Shown piece by piece: positions 26,865-36,455 of a stretch of DNA of 64,000 bases. The translations under genes were made by a program, and so were the position numbers. Each line of letters begins with the position of its first letter. The stretch's first letter is position 1. Under the pieces are notes generated by a model. It saw nothing but the letters and a program-made list of their open reading frames with translations, was not told the DNA's origin and searched no databases. Location of the stretch: assembly GCA_037137455.1 (NCBI GenBank), contig JBAXKG010000009.1:3691-67690 (forward strand). Direction: 5' to 3'. Source of the DNA: CAIVAT01 sp037137455. GTDB lineage: Bacteria > Bacteroidota > Bacteroidia > Bacteroidales > FEN-979.

Positions 26865-26893
26865 CAAATATAAAGAAAAATTTATCGGATCAA
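26865..26893 (-). promoter_or_regulatory. guaA promoter (-33 and -7), leaderless type
   Basis: The minus strand has TTG (26893-26891), an 18-bp spacer and TATATTTG (26872-26865). Only four bases separate the box from the guaA ATG, so transcription should begin at or next to the start codon. The promoter overlaps the 3' end of the upstream M23 peptidase gene. Confidence 0.6.
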
Positions 26894-28612
26894 GATTGCT
26901 TTATAAAGGGAAGAATTTCCGACTTCATCAGCGACCATCAGCACAAACTGGTTCTTCCCAGGTTTTATATGTTCATCGAATAAATAGGACAGCAGGTGAT
27001 TTTTCTCATCATAATCCATTAGTATCCAATTCCCGTTAAGTGTGCCACGATAAAGTTTGATCCCTGAAAGGTTATCAGAGATCTTAATCAAAATGGAAGA
27101 TTGCTTCTTCACTTTTTTATTCGGGAATATATTGATCGGCCTTATTACCGGGGGTTCGGTATCGACAGCAATAGTATAATTACCAAAATCACGAATTCTG
27201 GCAGTAACCCAGCCATTTTCATAACTTCCTCCCCTGCTGATGAAATGATTGCCTGGTTCAACAGACACGATCACCGCCTTTCCGGCTAAATGATCAGGCA
27301 ATGTTTCTGTCTTGATAGATATAGTGCACCATGTGTGCAAAGGTGTATATTGGTCATGAAGATGATGCACGTATGCGTAGGAACCATTCGTGGGAGGCGT
27401 GACCGAATAGGTGAATGACAGGTCATCATATAATGCCTCTTTTGGGACCTTTAATTTCATGTTGCTCCTGTCAAATTGGTTATTAGCTTTATAAGTAAAA
27501 ATTTGCGCGAAAACTTTATCAGCTGTCATAATAGGTCCCCCCTCATTCGCCGGTGGATTGCTCTTTACCCAAAAAATAAGAGTTGCCAGGTTACCGAATG
27601 CATCACGCACAACATATTGAATTTTATGTAACTTCGAATCCAGAAAAGTCAGAACACCACGATTTTTCACCTCATTGTATACACTTAGTTTGTTGTTAGG
27701 CGCCACGTATGAACGATATATTTTCCTCTTGTTCTCAACGTATGCAGGGTAGTCCATCAAACTATTGGCATAACGGGTTTCTGCAAATGAAAAGCGTTCA
27801 ATATTCTGAGAAAAAACCTTCACCCCATCAACAGTGAGTTCGATTGCATGCACGCCTGTCTTCAAACCGCCTTCGGCATTATCTGAGGTTTCGATACCAA
27901 ATATGATGCTTCCCGAAACACTGACAGTATCAGAAATTTTCAGTTTGTAACTACCATCTGAACCGGTCACAGGAATGAGCATTGCATGACGGGTAAAATT
28001 CACCATTGCATTTTCACCAAACGGATAAATCTTTATCCATGAAATTTTCGGCTGAATCCCATCATGCTTAATAAATCCAAAATCCAGGGGATCAATAATC
28101 TCCTGCGTCTTGGAATCGCGAATCTCAAAATGAAGATGGGGTCCGCCAGAGGCGCCCGAATTTCCGGAAAAAGCAATCAGGTCGCCCTTCTTGACCTTCA
28201 GCTGACCTTGTGGCACCTCGACATCAATTGCAAACGACTCTATTTTGTATTGCCTTGACCTGACCCAGGTGGCTATAGCGCCTGAATAGCTATTCAAATG
28301 TGCATACAAAGAGGTAAATCCATTCGGATGGGTAATATACAATGCCTTCCCAAATCCTACGGGAGAAATATTCACTCTTGAAACATAACCATCGGCAATG
28401 GCATAGACAGGTTTTCCCTGAACACCCTCTGTTCGTATATCAATTCCGGAATGAAAATGATTCCTGCGGATTTCTCCAAATGAACCAGATAGGGAGACAG
28501 GAAAATTAGTCGGAGACCGAAAATAGTCGACAGGATATGAATTCTGTCCTCTCACACATACGATTGTAATAAGCGTAAGAATTGCCAACATCAAAAATCG
28601 TTTACTCCTCAT
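26882..28612 (-). CDS. M23 family metallopeptidase
   Basis: The 576-residue exported protein has a signal peptide (about 1-22) and an N-terminal LytM/M23 endopeptidase domain with the zinc ligands H54 and D58 (HFHSGIDIR) and H161 in GGPHLHFE (159-161), plus H105 in YAHL. The remaining 400 residues contain beta-rich domains of unknown function, for example an Ig-like segment near VDTEPPVIRPINIFP. M23 enzymes cleave peptide cross-links in peptidoglycan. It follows the M49 gene by 3 bp, so it belongs to the same operon. Confidence 0.9.
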   Translation of the reverse strand: MRSKRFLMLAILTLITIVCVRGQNSYPVDYFRSPTNFPVSLSGSFGEIRRNHFHSGIDIRTEGVQGKPVYAIADGYVSRVNISPVGFGKALYITHPNGFTSLYAHLNSYSGAIATWVRSRQYKIESFAIDVEVPQGQLKVKKGDLIAFSGNSGASGGPHLHFEIRDSKTQEIIDPLDFGFIKHDGIQPKISWIKIYPFGENAMVNFTRHAMLIPVTGSDGSYKLKISDTVSVSGSIIFGIETSDNAEGGLKTGVHAIELTVDGVKVFSQNIERFSFAETRYANSLMDYPAYVENKRKIYRSYVAPNNKLSVYNEVKNRGVLTFLDSKLHKIQYVVRDAFGNLATLIFWVKSNPPANEGGPIMTADKVFAQIFTYKANNQFDRSNMKLKVPKEALYDDLSFTYSVTPPTNGSYAYVHHLHDQYTPLHTWCTISIKTETLPDHLAGKAVIVSVEPGNHFISRGGSYENGWVTARIRDFGNYTIAVDTEPPVIRPINIFPNKKVKKQSSILIKISDNLSGIKLYRGTLNGNWILMDYDEKNHLLSYLFDEHIKPGKNQFVLMVADEVGNSSLYKAILIR

Positions 28613-28615
28613 TTA

Positions 28616-30673
28616 TTATCGGGCGGGTAAAAAAGAATAATTCCTGGAATAATTCAACATCTGAGTGGCAAAATCATCCGGAAAGCTGATAGTCACATCT
28701 GTAATGGTATCATTAGTAATAATAAGTGAATATTCAGGGTTGATGAAGCCGGTGTAAGGGGCAATATTCAGTTTTGCGTAACGTTCAATCACCTCTTTAT
28801 GCAATTCAGAGTCAACTTGAACCGCATAAGATTCAACCAGTTCCCTGGCCGAAAGGTAATCACCCTCCGATGTTATACGTTGAATAATTTTCAAAAGCTC
28901 ACCAAACTGCCATCTCAGGTTATCATAATCATTGATCCTGAAATAAGTTTTTTCGTTTTTGGTCACCTTTTCAATGATTTTTTTGCTTTTAGAATTTTCG
29001 AAAATCCAATTGGTAATCAGAGCCCGGCCGCGCATGTGCGACTCCTCGATGGTTTTGCCGGGATGGATACGTACAAGCTGGGTCATCAAACCGTTCATAA
29101 CAAAGCTGTCATATTCAGCCTTGGCCACCTCATAATCTTCGACAATGCCAAAATTCACAATAGCGGGATCTTTTATATAATATAGAGCAAAAAGATCGGC
29201 ACGCGCTTCTTCAATCGTTGAATGATAATTCTTCAAAGCGTCGGCTCCTACTCCGCGATTTAGCTGACCGGAACCATGCCCCAGACATTCATGAAGATCG
29301 GTAGTAAGGTTACTGGCAAGATGGCCATATTTTCGCGATCTGTCAATTTCCTCTTTTGAAAATGCAAATTCTTCGAGGAAACCATTACCTTGAGCAGCCT
29401 GATCGTAAGCATAGGTAATATTATCCATCGTAACCGATTTGGAACCATACGCCTTCCTGATCCAGTTGGCATTAGGAAGATTGATGCCAATTGGGGTTGT
29501 AGGGTCACTTTCACCGCCGAGTTGTGCCACTGTAATTACTTTGGCACTGACACCCTTTACTTTTTTTTTCCTGAATTCGGGAGCAACCGGTGAATTATCT
29601 TCAAAGAACTGGGCATTCTCGCTAAGGATTTGAGTCCTTTTGGATGCCACCACATCCTTGAAGTTGACAATAGATTCCCATGATCCTTTCATAGCCATCG
29701 GATCACCGTATACTTCAATAAAACCATTGATAAAATCGACAAGCGAATTCAAATCCTTTACCCAGGCAATGTTGAATTCATCCCATTCAACCAGGTTCCC
29801 TGATTTATAAAATGCGATCAACTTTACCAGTGAAGCATGTTGTTCGCGAGTCTCCATTACTGTAAGCGCTTTTTCAAGCCAAAAAACAATTTGTTTGATA
29901 GCCTGAGTATATAGTCCGTCCACCTTATAAACTTTTTCTACTATTTTTCCATTTTCCCGGACAAGTTTCGAATTAAGCCCAAAAGATATACGTGATTCCT
30001 TTTTATTCTTTTTAGCATTCCTTTTCAAACTACCATAAAATACCTCCGCCTCTTTCTGGTTAACCCCATCATAAAAATTCGATGCAGAACTTAATACCAG
30101 GTCTTTCGAAGGATCAAGGCACACGCGCTTTGGAGCCACTTCAGAATTAAACAATAAAGGTGATATCTCTGCCAGAAATTGATCCGGGGTTTGACCTTTG
30201 GATAATGGTAACAATACTGGCCTTGTTCCCTTTACCAGTGAAGAAAAATATGCCGGGGTGAACTCCGGAAAAAATTTATCTGTAGAATAATGGTGATGGA
30301 TCCCATTGCAAAACCATACTCGCTTCAGGTAAACCACAAACTTTTTAAAATCCTCACTGTTGGGGTCACCGTTAAAATCGGTATAAATTGCCTCCAGGGT
30401 TTTACGGATCAACAAGTTGTTTTTGTAATTCTGGTCATAAGTAATGTCCCTGCCGCAAAGCGCTGCCTGGCTTAGGTAATAGATGAGCTTTTTTTGGTTA
30501 AGGTTGAGGGTATCAAAACCAGGCACCTGGTAACGCAATATTTTTGCATCCGCAAACTGTTCTGTAAGAAATTTAAAATCCTTATCCATTTTATCTTCCT
30601 TTTTCCCTGCTTCATTACATGACCAGGAAATTGTTGCTATCATCATCAGGGCAATCCGATTCAGATGCTTCAT
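28616..30673 (-). CDS. Peptidase M49 (dipeptidyl-peptidase III family) lipoprotein
   Basis: The 685-residue protein has a lipoprotein signal peptide (ISWSC, Cys at 19). The zinc motif is HECLGH at 461-466, matching the HExxxH/HExxGH variants of M49, with the downstream acidic ligand in EEARAD (488-493). DPP III removes dipeptides from peptide N-termini; a lipid-anchored periplasmic form would use imported peptides. It lies between comB (5 bp) and the M23 peptidase (3 bp) in one operon. Confidence 0.85.
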   Translation of the reverse strand: MKHLNRIALMMIATISWSCNEAGKKEDKMDKDFKFLTEQFADAKILRYQVPGFDTLNLNQKKLIYYLSQAALCGRDITYDQNYKNNLLIRKTLEAIYTDFNGDPNSEDFKKFVVYLKRVWFCNGIHHHYSTDKFFPEFTPAYFSSLVKGTRPVLLPLSKGQTPDQFLAEISPLLFNSEVAPKRVCLDPSKDLVLSSASNFYDGVNQKEAEVFYGSLKRNAKKNKKESRISFGLNSKLVRENGKIVEKVYKVDGLYTQAIKQIVFWLEKALTVMETREQHASLVKLIAFYKSGNLVEWDEFNIAWVKDLNSLVDFINGFIEVYGDPMAMKGSWESIVNFKDVVASKRTQILSENAQFFEDNSPVAPEFRKKKVKGVSAKVITVAQLGGESDPTTPIGINLPNANWIRKAYGSKSVTMDNITYAYDQAAQGNGFLEEFAFSKEEIDRSRKYGHLASNLTTDLHECLGHGSGQLNRGVGADALKNYHSTIEEARADLFALYYIKDPAIVNFGIVEDYEVAKAEYDSFVMNGLMTQLVRIHPGKTIEESHMRGRALITNWIFENSKSKKIIEKVTKNEKTYFRINDYDNLRWQFGELLKIIQRITSEGDYLSARELVESYAVQVDSELHKEVIERYAKLNIAPYTGFINPEYSLIITNDTITDVTISFPDDFATQMLNYSRNYSFLPAR

Positions 30674-30678
30674 TAATG

Positions 30679-31422
30679 CTATTTTTGAGCTATATCGACA
30701 ATCTCATTTCCTTCAAGAACGGGAACCACTTTTGTTTGGTCGAACCTGAAAGAGTAAGGGATCACATCATCCAGATCCAGTTTTTTCAGGCGGTGCCGGT
30801 GAGCAGCCTTTTCAATATAGTTAAGGATATCGGGTTGGGCAATATGCCACAAATCAATTGCCGCCGCCGCCGAATCACAATGAGTCGCAAAGACCCGGCG
30901 CTTGATAAGTTTTTCGACAAGCGCCCCGGCAAACAAAGTATCCTCAAGGCAAAATTTATTTTTCCAGCCTGAACAAAGGATGACCACATTATTCTCCTGA
31001 CCAGTCAGCCAATCCGCTAAAGCCGTGATATTTATAAATGCGCCAATGACAATTTTCTCTGCTTTCCGGGCAATTTCGAGTGCACGTGTACCATTGGTGG
31101 TGCAATAAACCAGTGTTTTATCTCCAATGGTATCCCTGGAGAAATTAAAAGCCGAATTCCCGAAATCAGCAAAATCCGGTTTTTTCCCGTCCTGCTCAGA
31201 AGCAACGAGAAATCCCCTTTCCTTCATTGATTTCGCCTCTTCAAGTGTAGCAACAGGAATGATGCTTTTCACGCCATTTTCGAAAGCAGCACAAATAGAG
31301 GTTGTGGCGCGCAGAATATCCACAAGAACCACAATATAATTCCCTTGGATATTGATTTCAGAAAAAAGTTTCGGAGAAAAGCAAACTTCAATACAACGGA
31401 AATTTTTTAGCTGCTTTTCCAT
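30679..31422 (-). CDS. comB: 2-phosphosulfolactate phosphatase-like protein
   Basis: The 247-residue cytoplasmic protein matches the ComB family, which hydrolyses 2-phosphosulfolactate to sulfolactate in coenzyme M synthesis. Recognisable parts are VVLVDILRATTSICAAFENG near the N-terminus, ASEQDGKKPDFADFGNS, TLVYCTTNGTRAL and VVILCSGWKNKFCLEDTLFAG. No comA or comC is nearby, so the substrate here is uncertain. A TTG start at 31431 is possible and would overlap the LRR stop codon by 4 bp; the ATG at 31422 is preferred. Confidence 0.85.
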   Translation of the reverse strand: MEKQLKNFRCIEVCFSPKLFSEINIQGNYIVVLVDILRATTSICAAFENGVKSIIPVATLEEAKSMKERGFLVASEQDGKKPDFADFGNSAFNFSRDTIGDKTLVYCTTNGTRALEIARKAEKIVIGAFINITALADWLTGQENNVVILCSGWKNKFCLEDTLFAGALVEKLIKRRVFATHCDSAAAAIDLWHIAQPDILNYIEKAAHRHRLKKLDLDDVIPYSFRFDQTKVVPVLEGNEIVDIAQK

Positions 31423-31427
31423 ATCGA

Positions 31428-34040
31428 TCAATAAAACACTATTTCACATTTGGGATGCAGTATTTTCAGCTTTTCAACACGTTTTGCCGAGACTTTTGTA
31501 TTGAACATCTTGATCGATTCCAGTTTGCTCATGCCCTCGAGCACATCCACACTGCTGACCCGTGTATTATAAAACTCCATGACTCTCAGGTTCACCAATT
31601 TTTGCAAATACTTCAGGTTTTTCACTTGGGTGCCACTGAATTTAAGTACCTCTAATTGGATCATATTTTTTAAAGCGTCAAGCTCTTCAACCTGTGTATT
31701 CGAAAAATCAAGTTCTGTCAGGTTTGGCAGTCCGGTTACCGGTATAATATCAAAAATCGGATTCTTCTGGCAACGAATGGTTTGCAATTTCGGCATTTGC
31801 GATAAAGGGTCAAGTTTGGCAACTGCTGTACCCGAAAACTGGAGTTCTGTCAAACGGGTCAAATGCTGAAGCGGTGACAAGTCTGATATCTGGGTGTTCT
31901 CTGAAATTCCGACTTTGGTAAGCCCTGCAATCTGCTGAAGCTGAATCTTATCTGGAATTCCTTTCATTTTCACCTGTTCCTGTTGCATTAAAACATCTTT
32001 CCAGGATTGGTTTAACCCGTTCCACCATTCCGAATTTTCAGAAGTCTGGAATACAAGCATGCAACCAGGATTTTTATCGACAAACTTATCAGCTTCCTTA
32101 TTGTCGACCAGTGTATTGTCGGCATATACAAATTTAAGGCTGGTTTTTCCATACAACGAACTCAGATCGGCTACCGAAGTATTGTCAATATTCAGTACCT
32201 CAAGGTTCGAAATCCCGGAAAGGGGCTGCAAACTTGCAATCTTTGTGTTCGAGGCATTGATAATCTTCAACTCTGAAAGATCTTTCAACGGATCGAGTAA
32301 GGTGACACCGGTACTCTGGCATTGTAGGTTTCGAAGCAAGATAAGTTTGCTCAATGGTTGCAATGATATTACCGACATACGACCGATTATGTTTATGCTG
32401 TCGAGAAGCGCCAGTTTGTGGAGCTGCTCGGTGGTTGGCGGGTTATCAAGCTGCAAATAAAAATTGAATAGTTTTTGCCATTCAGGTGTCATTCCTTTCC
32501 ACCACACTGCTAGTTCCTTCGAATCATACACAAGCGAAGCATCAGGATGCTTCTTCAGAAAATTCAAAGCCTCTTTTTGTTTGATCAGGGTATTATTGCA
32601 ATAAACCCTTTGTAATCCGGTAAGGCTGTCCAAAGGAGCAAGGCTGCTGACACCTGTGCTGTCGAACATTAACATGTGCAAATTCGAAAGATTTTTTAAA
32701 GCAATTAGATTATCAACCGGTGTCGAAGAAATGTTAATCATTTCAAGGTTCCTCAGGCTCGAGACAGGTCCCAGATCCTGAATTTTTGTGCGGGCTAATC
32801 GCAAATCAATGATTGTGGTCATATCCCTGATGGGGTCCAGCGAAGTCACATTTGTACCGCTGATGTCAAGTATTGTGAGTAATTGAAATGTCGAAACTAC
32901 AGACAGATCACTTATTGGCGTGCCTTTCATACGAAGCTGGCTGATGAGCAGACAATATCGTAATGGCTCAAGTGAACTTACATTAGTATTTGAAATATCA
33001 AGGATCTCCAGCTTGTTCAGGTTACGCAAGGGCATCAGATCACTTACCGGAGTACCTGAAAGGTTCACCTCCTTCAAACCTGAAAGTTTACTTAGTGGTT
33101 CAAGGCTCAAAATTGAATCATTCCCCGACAAATCGACACTGCCGGCATGAACGATTTGATCGAGGAACTGGTAAAACTCTGATCCCATAATGTAGGTTGG
33201 TTGTCCGTCAATAATGGCAACCGAGTCGTTAAAATTATCAATTTGCTCCATGGACAAACTGTCTTCAAGCATCATGTCTTTCGCTAAAGCCGATTTCCAA
33301 ACCTTCGAAAGTGAATTCCACCAGTTGCGTAAGTCGTACTTTTCATCAAGTTTGGTAGTGTAAATACTCGCGATTTTTAATTGTTGCTTCACCGAGTCAA
33401 AGTTAATTTCGATGTAGCGGACTTTGTTGGAATTTACCGAATCTCCATTTATGGTGATGCCATTAAGGCTACGGTTGGCAGTCACTTTGAAATATGTCAG
33501 ACTATCCTGGCCAACCTCAACACTCACATCCTGAATTGTAAATTGAAATTTAGCCTTCTTGAAGAAAAAGTCGACATCGCTAAGATAAGCCGGCATATCC
33601 TTATAAAGAGGCACCAGGCGGTTTTCATCCAGATCATCCTCTATCTGCACCTCTTCATCCCAGCACCATTTAAGGTAGCTCTGAGATATGATCTTCTGCA
33701 TTTCATTAACTGTATTGCGCTTGTCTCCAAGGAAATTCAACGAACTTTCGAAAAATTTCACCAGAGGGATCACCTGCAACTTGAAGGTATCGATCTTGTT
33801 GGTTTGAATTCTCCCGGCTTTGGATTTAAGCTGTTTATCCTTCCCTGCGGAACCTGGTTTTTTATTTTTTGATATTCCCTGTTTTTGCTGGGACTTTGCA
33901 CCATCTTTCTTCTGCGTGGATCCGGTTTGGTTTGACGAAGTAGTTGATTTTTTAGCCTTTGCGGCTGTATTGTTCTGGGCAAAAGCAGAAACTATGCCGA
34001 CAAACATCGCCATCAGCAGTATAAAAAAAACCTTTCTCAT
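31428..34040 (-). CDS. Large leucine-rich-repeat exported protein
   Basis: The 870-residue protein has a signal peptide (1-21), a Lys/Ser/Gln-rich low-complexity stretch (22-80), a unique domain (about 85-235) and three LRR modules. Each module starts with a Trp-rich motif (RNWWNSLSKVWKSAL at 238-252, AVWWKGMTPEWQKLF at 511-525, SEWWNGLNQSWKDVL at 670-684). The repeats are about 22 residues, of the type LxPLxxLxxLxxLxLSGTxVSDL. Modules end with similar caps (for example NTLIKQKEALNFLKKHPDAS). It is probably a periplasmic or surface protein-binding scaffold. It starts 6 bp after an unknown secreted protein and is followed by comB. Confidence 0.85.
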   Translation of the reverse strand: MRKVFFILLMAMFVGIVSAFAQNNTAAKAKKSTTSSNQTGSTQKKDGAKSQQKQGISKNKKPGSAGKDKQLKSKAGRIQTNKIDTFKLQVIPLVKFFESSLNFLGDKRNTVNEMQKIISQSYLKWCWDEEVQIEDDLDENRLVPLYKDMPAYLSDVDFFFKKAKFQFTIQDVSVEVGQDSLTYFKVTANRSLNGITINGDSVNSNKVRYIEINFDSVKQQLKIASIYTTKLDEKYDLRNWWNSLSKVWKSALAKDMMLEDSLSMEQIDNFNDSVAIIDGQPTYIMGSEFYQFLDQIVHAGSVDLSGNDSILSLEPLSKLSGLKEVNLSGTPVSDLMPLRNLNKLEILDISNTNVSSLEPLRYCLLISQLRMKGTPISDLSVVSTFQLLTILDISGTNVTSLDPIRDMTTIIDLRLARTKIQDLGPVSSLRNLEMINISSTPVDNLIALKNLSNLHMLMFDSTGVSSLAPLDSLTGLQRVYCNNTLIKQKEALNFLKKHPDASLVYDSKELAVWWKGMTPEWQKLFNFYLQLDNPPTTEQLHKLALLDSINIIGRMSVISLQPLSKLILLRNLQCQSTGVTLLDPLKDLSELKIINASNTKIASLQPLSGISNLEVLNIDNTSVADLSSLYGKTSLKFVYADNTLVDNKEADKFVDKNPGCMLVFQTSENSEWWNGLNQSWKDVLMQQEQVKMKGIPDKIQLQQIAGLTKVGISENTQISDLSPLQHLTRLTELQFSGTAVAKLDPLSQMPKLQTIRCQKNPIFDIIPVTGLPNLTELDFSNTQVEELDALKNMIQLEVLKFSGTQVKNLKYLQKLVNLRVMEFYNTRVSSVDVLEGMSKLESIKMFNTKVSAKRVEKLKILHPKCEIVFY

Positions 34041-34046
34041 GAATTA

Positions 34047-34880
34047 TTAATTTACATGTGTGTAATTCCGCATCAAGTTTCTCTTTTCCTGTTCGTTTAC
34101 ACGGAGCACATTGGATATTAACCATCCGGAATTTGGGTTATTCCGGTTAATCCATGAGACTTCTAAGTACCAGTTCGGGACCTGAAAAACGTGGAATTTG
34201 ACATTGTTTACCGATACAAAGTTAAGGTTTCCGTTCTTCATTTCCATAACAAAAAGAGCAGTCATATCCGGCACGTAATCAAGCTCAAGATAGAAATCGA
34301 GTTTCTCGGTCTCTCTGAATGCCTTATGCAGGTTCATGAAATCCAGTTCATGACTCATCGGGTGTATGAAGTATTTAATGTTAGCTGTATCGTTAAGATT
34401 AGCAAACCACGATTCAAAGCGGTCAAAGTAAACATTCGAGATCACCCATTTGTACCCATCGCGTTGCTTTTCAATTTTCAGGTAAAGAATGATATTTACT
34501 TTCTCCTTTTTATACAAAAAAGAGGATGCAACCTCGGCGAACCATCCCTTTGAATAGAAGTCGAGAAATGCGGGATTTTTTTTATTAAGCACATCATTAA
34601 TAAATTCGACTTTTGCATCGGCACTGATGATAGGGCTTGAATTATCAAAAAGGATATTCATATATTTCTTCCTGGCTTTGAGGTCACGATAACCAGGATT
34701 CCCCGAATAAAAACGCTTGCCTTGAATATCTTCCTCCCCATTAAACCTCAAAAAAAACTGGTTTACCTGTTTTGTCTGCGCATAAAACATAGATTCATCC
34801 CCGGTAAAAGAGTTAATTGAACCCTGTGAAAAACAGGTAAATGGCAACCAAAACGATATTATCCATGCGAATTTTCTCAT
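34047..34880 (-). CDS. Exported protein of unknown function
   Basis: The 277-residue protein has a signal peptide cut near FTCFSQGS (about 19) and no lipidation cysteine in the usual place. The middle (about 75-160) is a mixed alpha/beta region (FYSKGWFAEVASSFLYKKEKV followed by strands ending YKWVISNVYFDRF), which resembles an NTF2-like fold by eye. I do not recognise the family. It is followed by the LRR gene after 6 bp, suggesting a joint function. Confidence 0.6.
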   Translation of the reverse strand: MRKFAWIISFWLPFTCFSQGSINSFTGDESMFYAQTKQVNQFFLRFNGEEDIQGKRFYSGNPGYRDLKARKKYMNILFDNSSPIISADAKVEFINDVLNKKNPAFLDFYSKGWFAEVASSFLYKKEKVNIILYLKIEKQRDGYKWVISNVYFDRFESWFANLNDTANIKYFIHPMSHELDFMNLHKAFRETEKLDFYLELDYVPDMTALFVMEMKNGNLNFVSVNNVKFHVFQVPNWYLEVSWINRNNPNSGWLISNVLRVNEQEKRNLMRNYTHVN

Positions 34881-34944
34881 AGAGCAGAATTAAAAATCAA
34901 AAATTAAAAATCACTGTTCGTAATTCGTAATTTTCAATACAAAA

Positions 34945-35529
34945 TTATTTTGACGTTTCTTTAACCCTGATATCACCGAGCATCACATCCCAGAAGCCAA
35001 TAAGACGGCCACCGATTTGGGTCTCCTTGCGCTTAACATATACCGTGATATCCTTTTTGGTAGTATCTTCGTAAACCAACCCTTTTTCTTTGTCAAATGC
35101 CTGAAAACGCTGGTAAATAGTTATCACACCAACATAGGAGCCATCAGGCTGACGAACCAGATCACTCACATACTGGATTTTGTACCAGTCGATAGTCACC
35201 CTATCGTAATTAAGTTGCATCAGGCGGTCGAAATATTCACGAACCTTGTAGTAGTTTACATCTTGTTTGCCAATCGATGAAACTCCTATTTCACTGTTTT
35301 CCATAAACAGTTCCGCGGCCCGTTCAATCACCCGCTGTGCATCAGACCACGGGGTCTTTTTATCACCAATAAGGCTGATATATTTACTCAGGTCGCGAAC
35401 TTTCTCAAGGGCAAGGCTGTCGATGGCCTGTTTGCGCTGTGGGGATAGGTTATCCTGTGCTGTAGCGCGGTTCGACACCGCGAACAGGGAAATTAATATG
35501 ATCAATGAAATAAGCTTTCTCATAGTCAT
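34945..35529 (-). CDS. Exported protein of unknown function
   Basis: The 194-residue protein has a signal peptide (SLFAVSNRATAQ, cut near 24). The mature part is helix-strand-rich: VIERAAELFMEN, then strands including VTIDWYKIQYVSDLVRQPDGSYVGVITIYQRF. By eye this layout resembles residues 85-235 of the LRR protein downstream and could be the same NTF2-like fold. Its first ATG overlaps the upstream stop codon by one base; a second ATG six bases later (35523) is equally possible. Confidence 0.6.
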   Translation of the reverse strand: MTMRKLISLIILISLFAVSNRATAQDNLSPQRKQAIDSLALEKVRDLSKYISLIGDKKTPWSDAQRVIERAAELFMENSEIGVSSIGKQDVNYYKVREYFDRLMQLNYDRVTIDWYKIQYVSDLVRQPDGSYVGVITIYQRFQAFDKEKGLVYEDTTKKDITVYVKRKETQIGGRLIGFWDVMLGDIRVKETSK

Positions 35530-36350
35530 TACTTTTTAATTAAATCGAGTCCCTTGATTTTTCCATTGGCATCGGTCATAATGCCGTCAATTTTGTTTTT
35601 ACTGGCCTTGGTATCTTTAATGAGATTGAGGTACCGTTTGATAGTAGTGGGCTTATCGTAATCAACCTCGGAGCCATCGCGACTTATTATGATCAGTACA
35701 GTGGCATTATCAGAGGAAAAAAGTTGAAGTGTCTTCTTAATAGTTGCATCAGCTTGTGCAGGTTTACCTGTTTTTGCTGCATTTGCTATGGCAGTGAAAG
35801 CATTTTCCAATTGAGTCTTTACCGGCAAATCAGGGCCTGTGCCTGTCGAAGAACGCATATCCTGGATTTTCTTTTCGAGCTGACTCATGAGGTCGGTAAT
35901 TTCCATATCGTCAATCTTCTGCGCTCTGATATTGTCAAGCTCTTGTTGTAATTCATCAGCCGATTTGCCGTCTTTGTTTAGCAATAAATCGGCGAGTGTG
36001 GCCCGGATCATGTCTGCTTTTTGTGCCATGTTTTTCCACTCTTCGGCCGAAACAGTCCTGAGTTTTTGTTGCGCTTCTATAATCAATGAATTGATCGTAG
36101 AATCGTTATAGTTTTTATCCATGATATTTCCCAGCACTCTTTTTTGCTCATCATATGAAAGTGTCGAAGTTCCATTGATAATAGACTGTAACTGTTGTTT
36201 TGCATTTTCGATCTGCGCTTTGCGCTCTTTTTTCGAAATCTTTCCTGTAGATTTACACCCATCTGTTCCAATTACAACCATTGCCATCAATATTATGATG
36301 ACAAAATGCTGCCAGCGAACTGCTTTTGTTTTGTTTATTATTTTATTCAT
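35529..36350 (-). CDS. Lipoprotein with coiled-coil region, unknown function
   Basis: The 273-residue protein has a lipoprotein signal peptide (MVVIGTDGC, Cys at 32). Residues 40-160 are charged and helical, with heptad-like stretches (KKERKAQIENAKQQLQSI, ELQQELDNIRAQKIDD) suggesting a coiled coil. The C-terminal part (210-273) contains a compact alpha/beta segment (NATVLIIISRDGSEVDYDKP). No family is recognised. It is the first of a run of five or more minus-strand genes for exported proteins. Confidence 0.6.
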   Translation of the reverse strand: MNKIINKTKAVRWQHFVIIILMAMVVIGTDGCKSTGKISKKERKAQIENAKQQLQSIINGTSTLSYDEQKRVLGNIMDKNYNDSTINSLIIEAQQKLRTVSAEEWKNMAQKADMIRATLADLLLNKDGKSADELQQELDNIRAQKIDDMEITDLMSQLEKKIQDMRSSTGTGPDLPVKTQLENAFTAIANAAKTGKPAQADATIKKTLQLFSSDNATVLIIISRDGSEVDYDKPTTIKRYLNLIKDTKASKNKIDGIMTDANGKIKGLDLIKK

Positions 36351-36455
36351 ATCTCTTATATTTATGATTTACGACTTTCCCATTTTGGAGTTTGGTTTGG
36401 TTTCTATTTTTGATTTAATCTTCTGATTTTAACATAACTTGTGATTTTTCATTTT

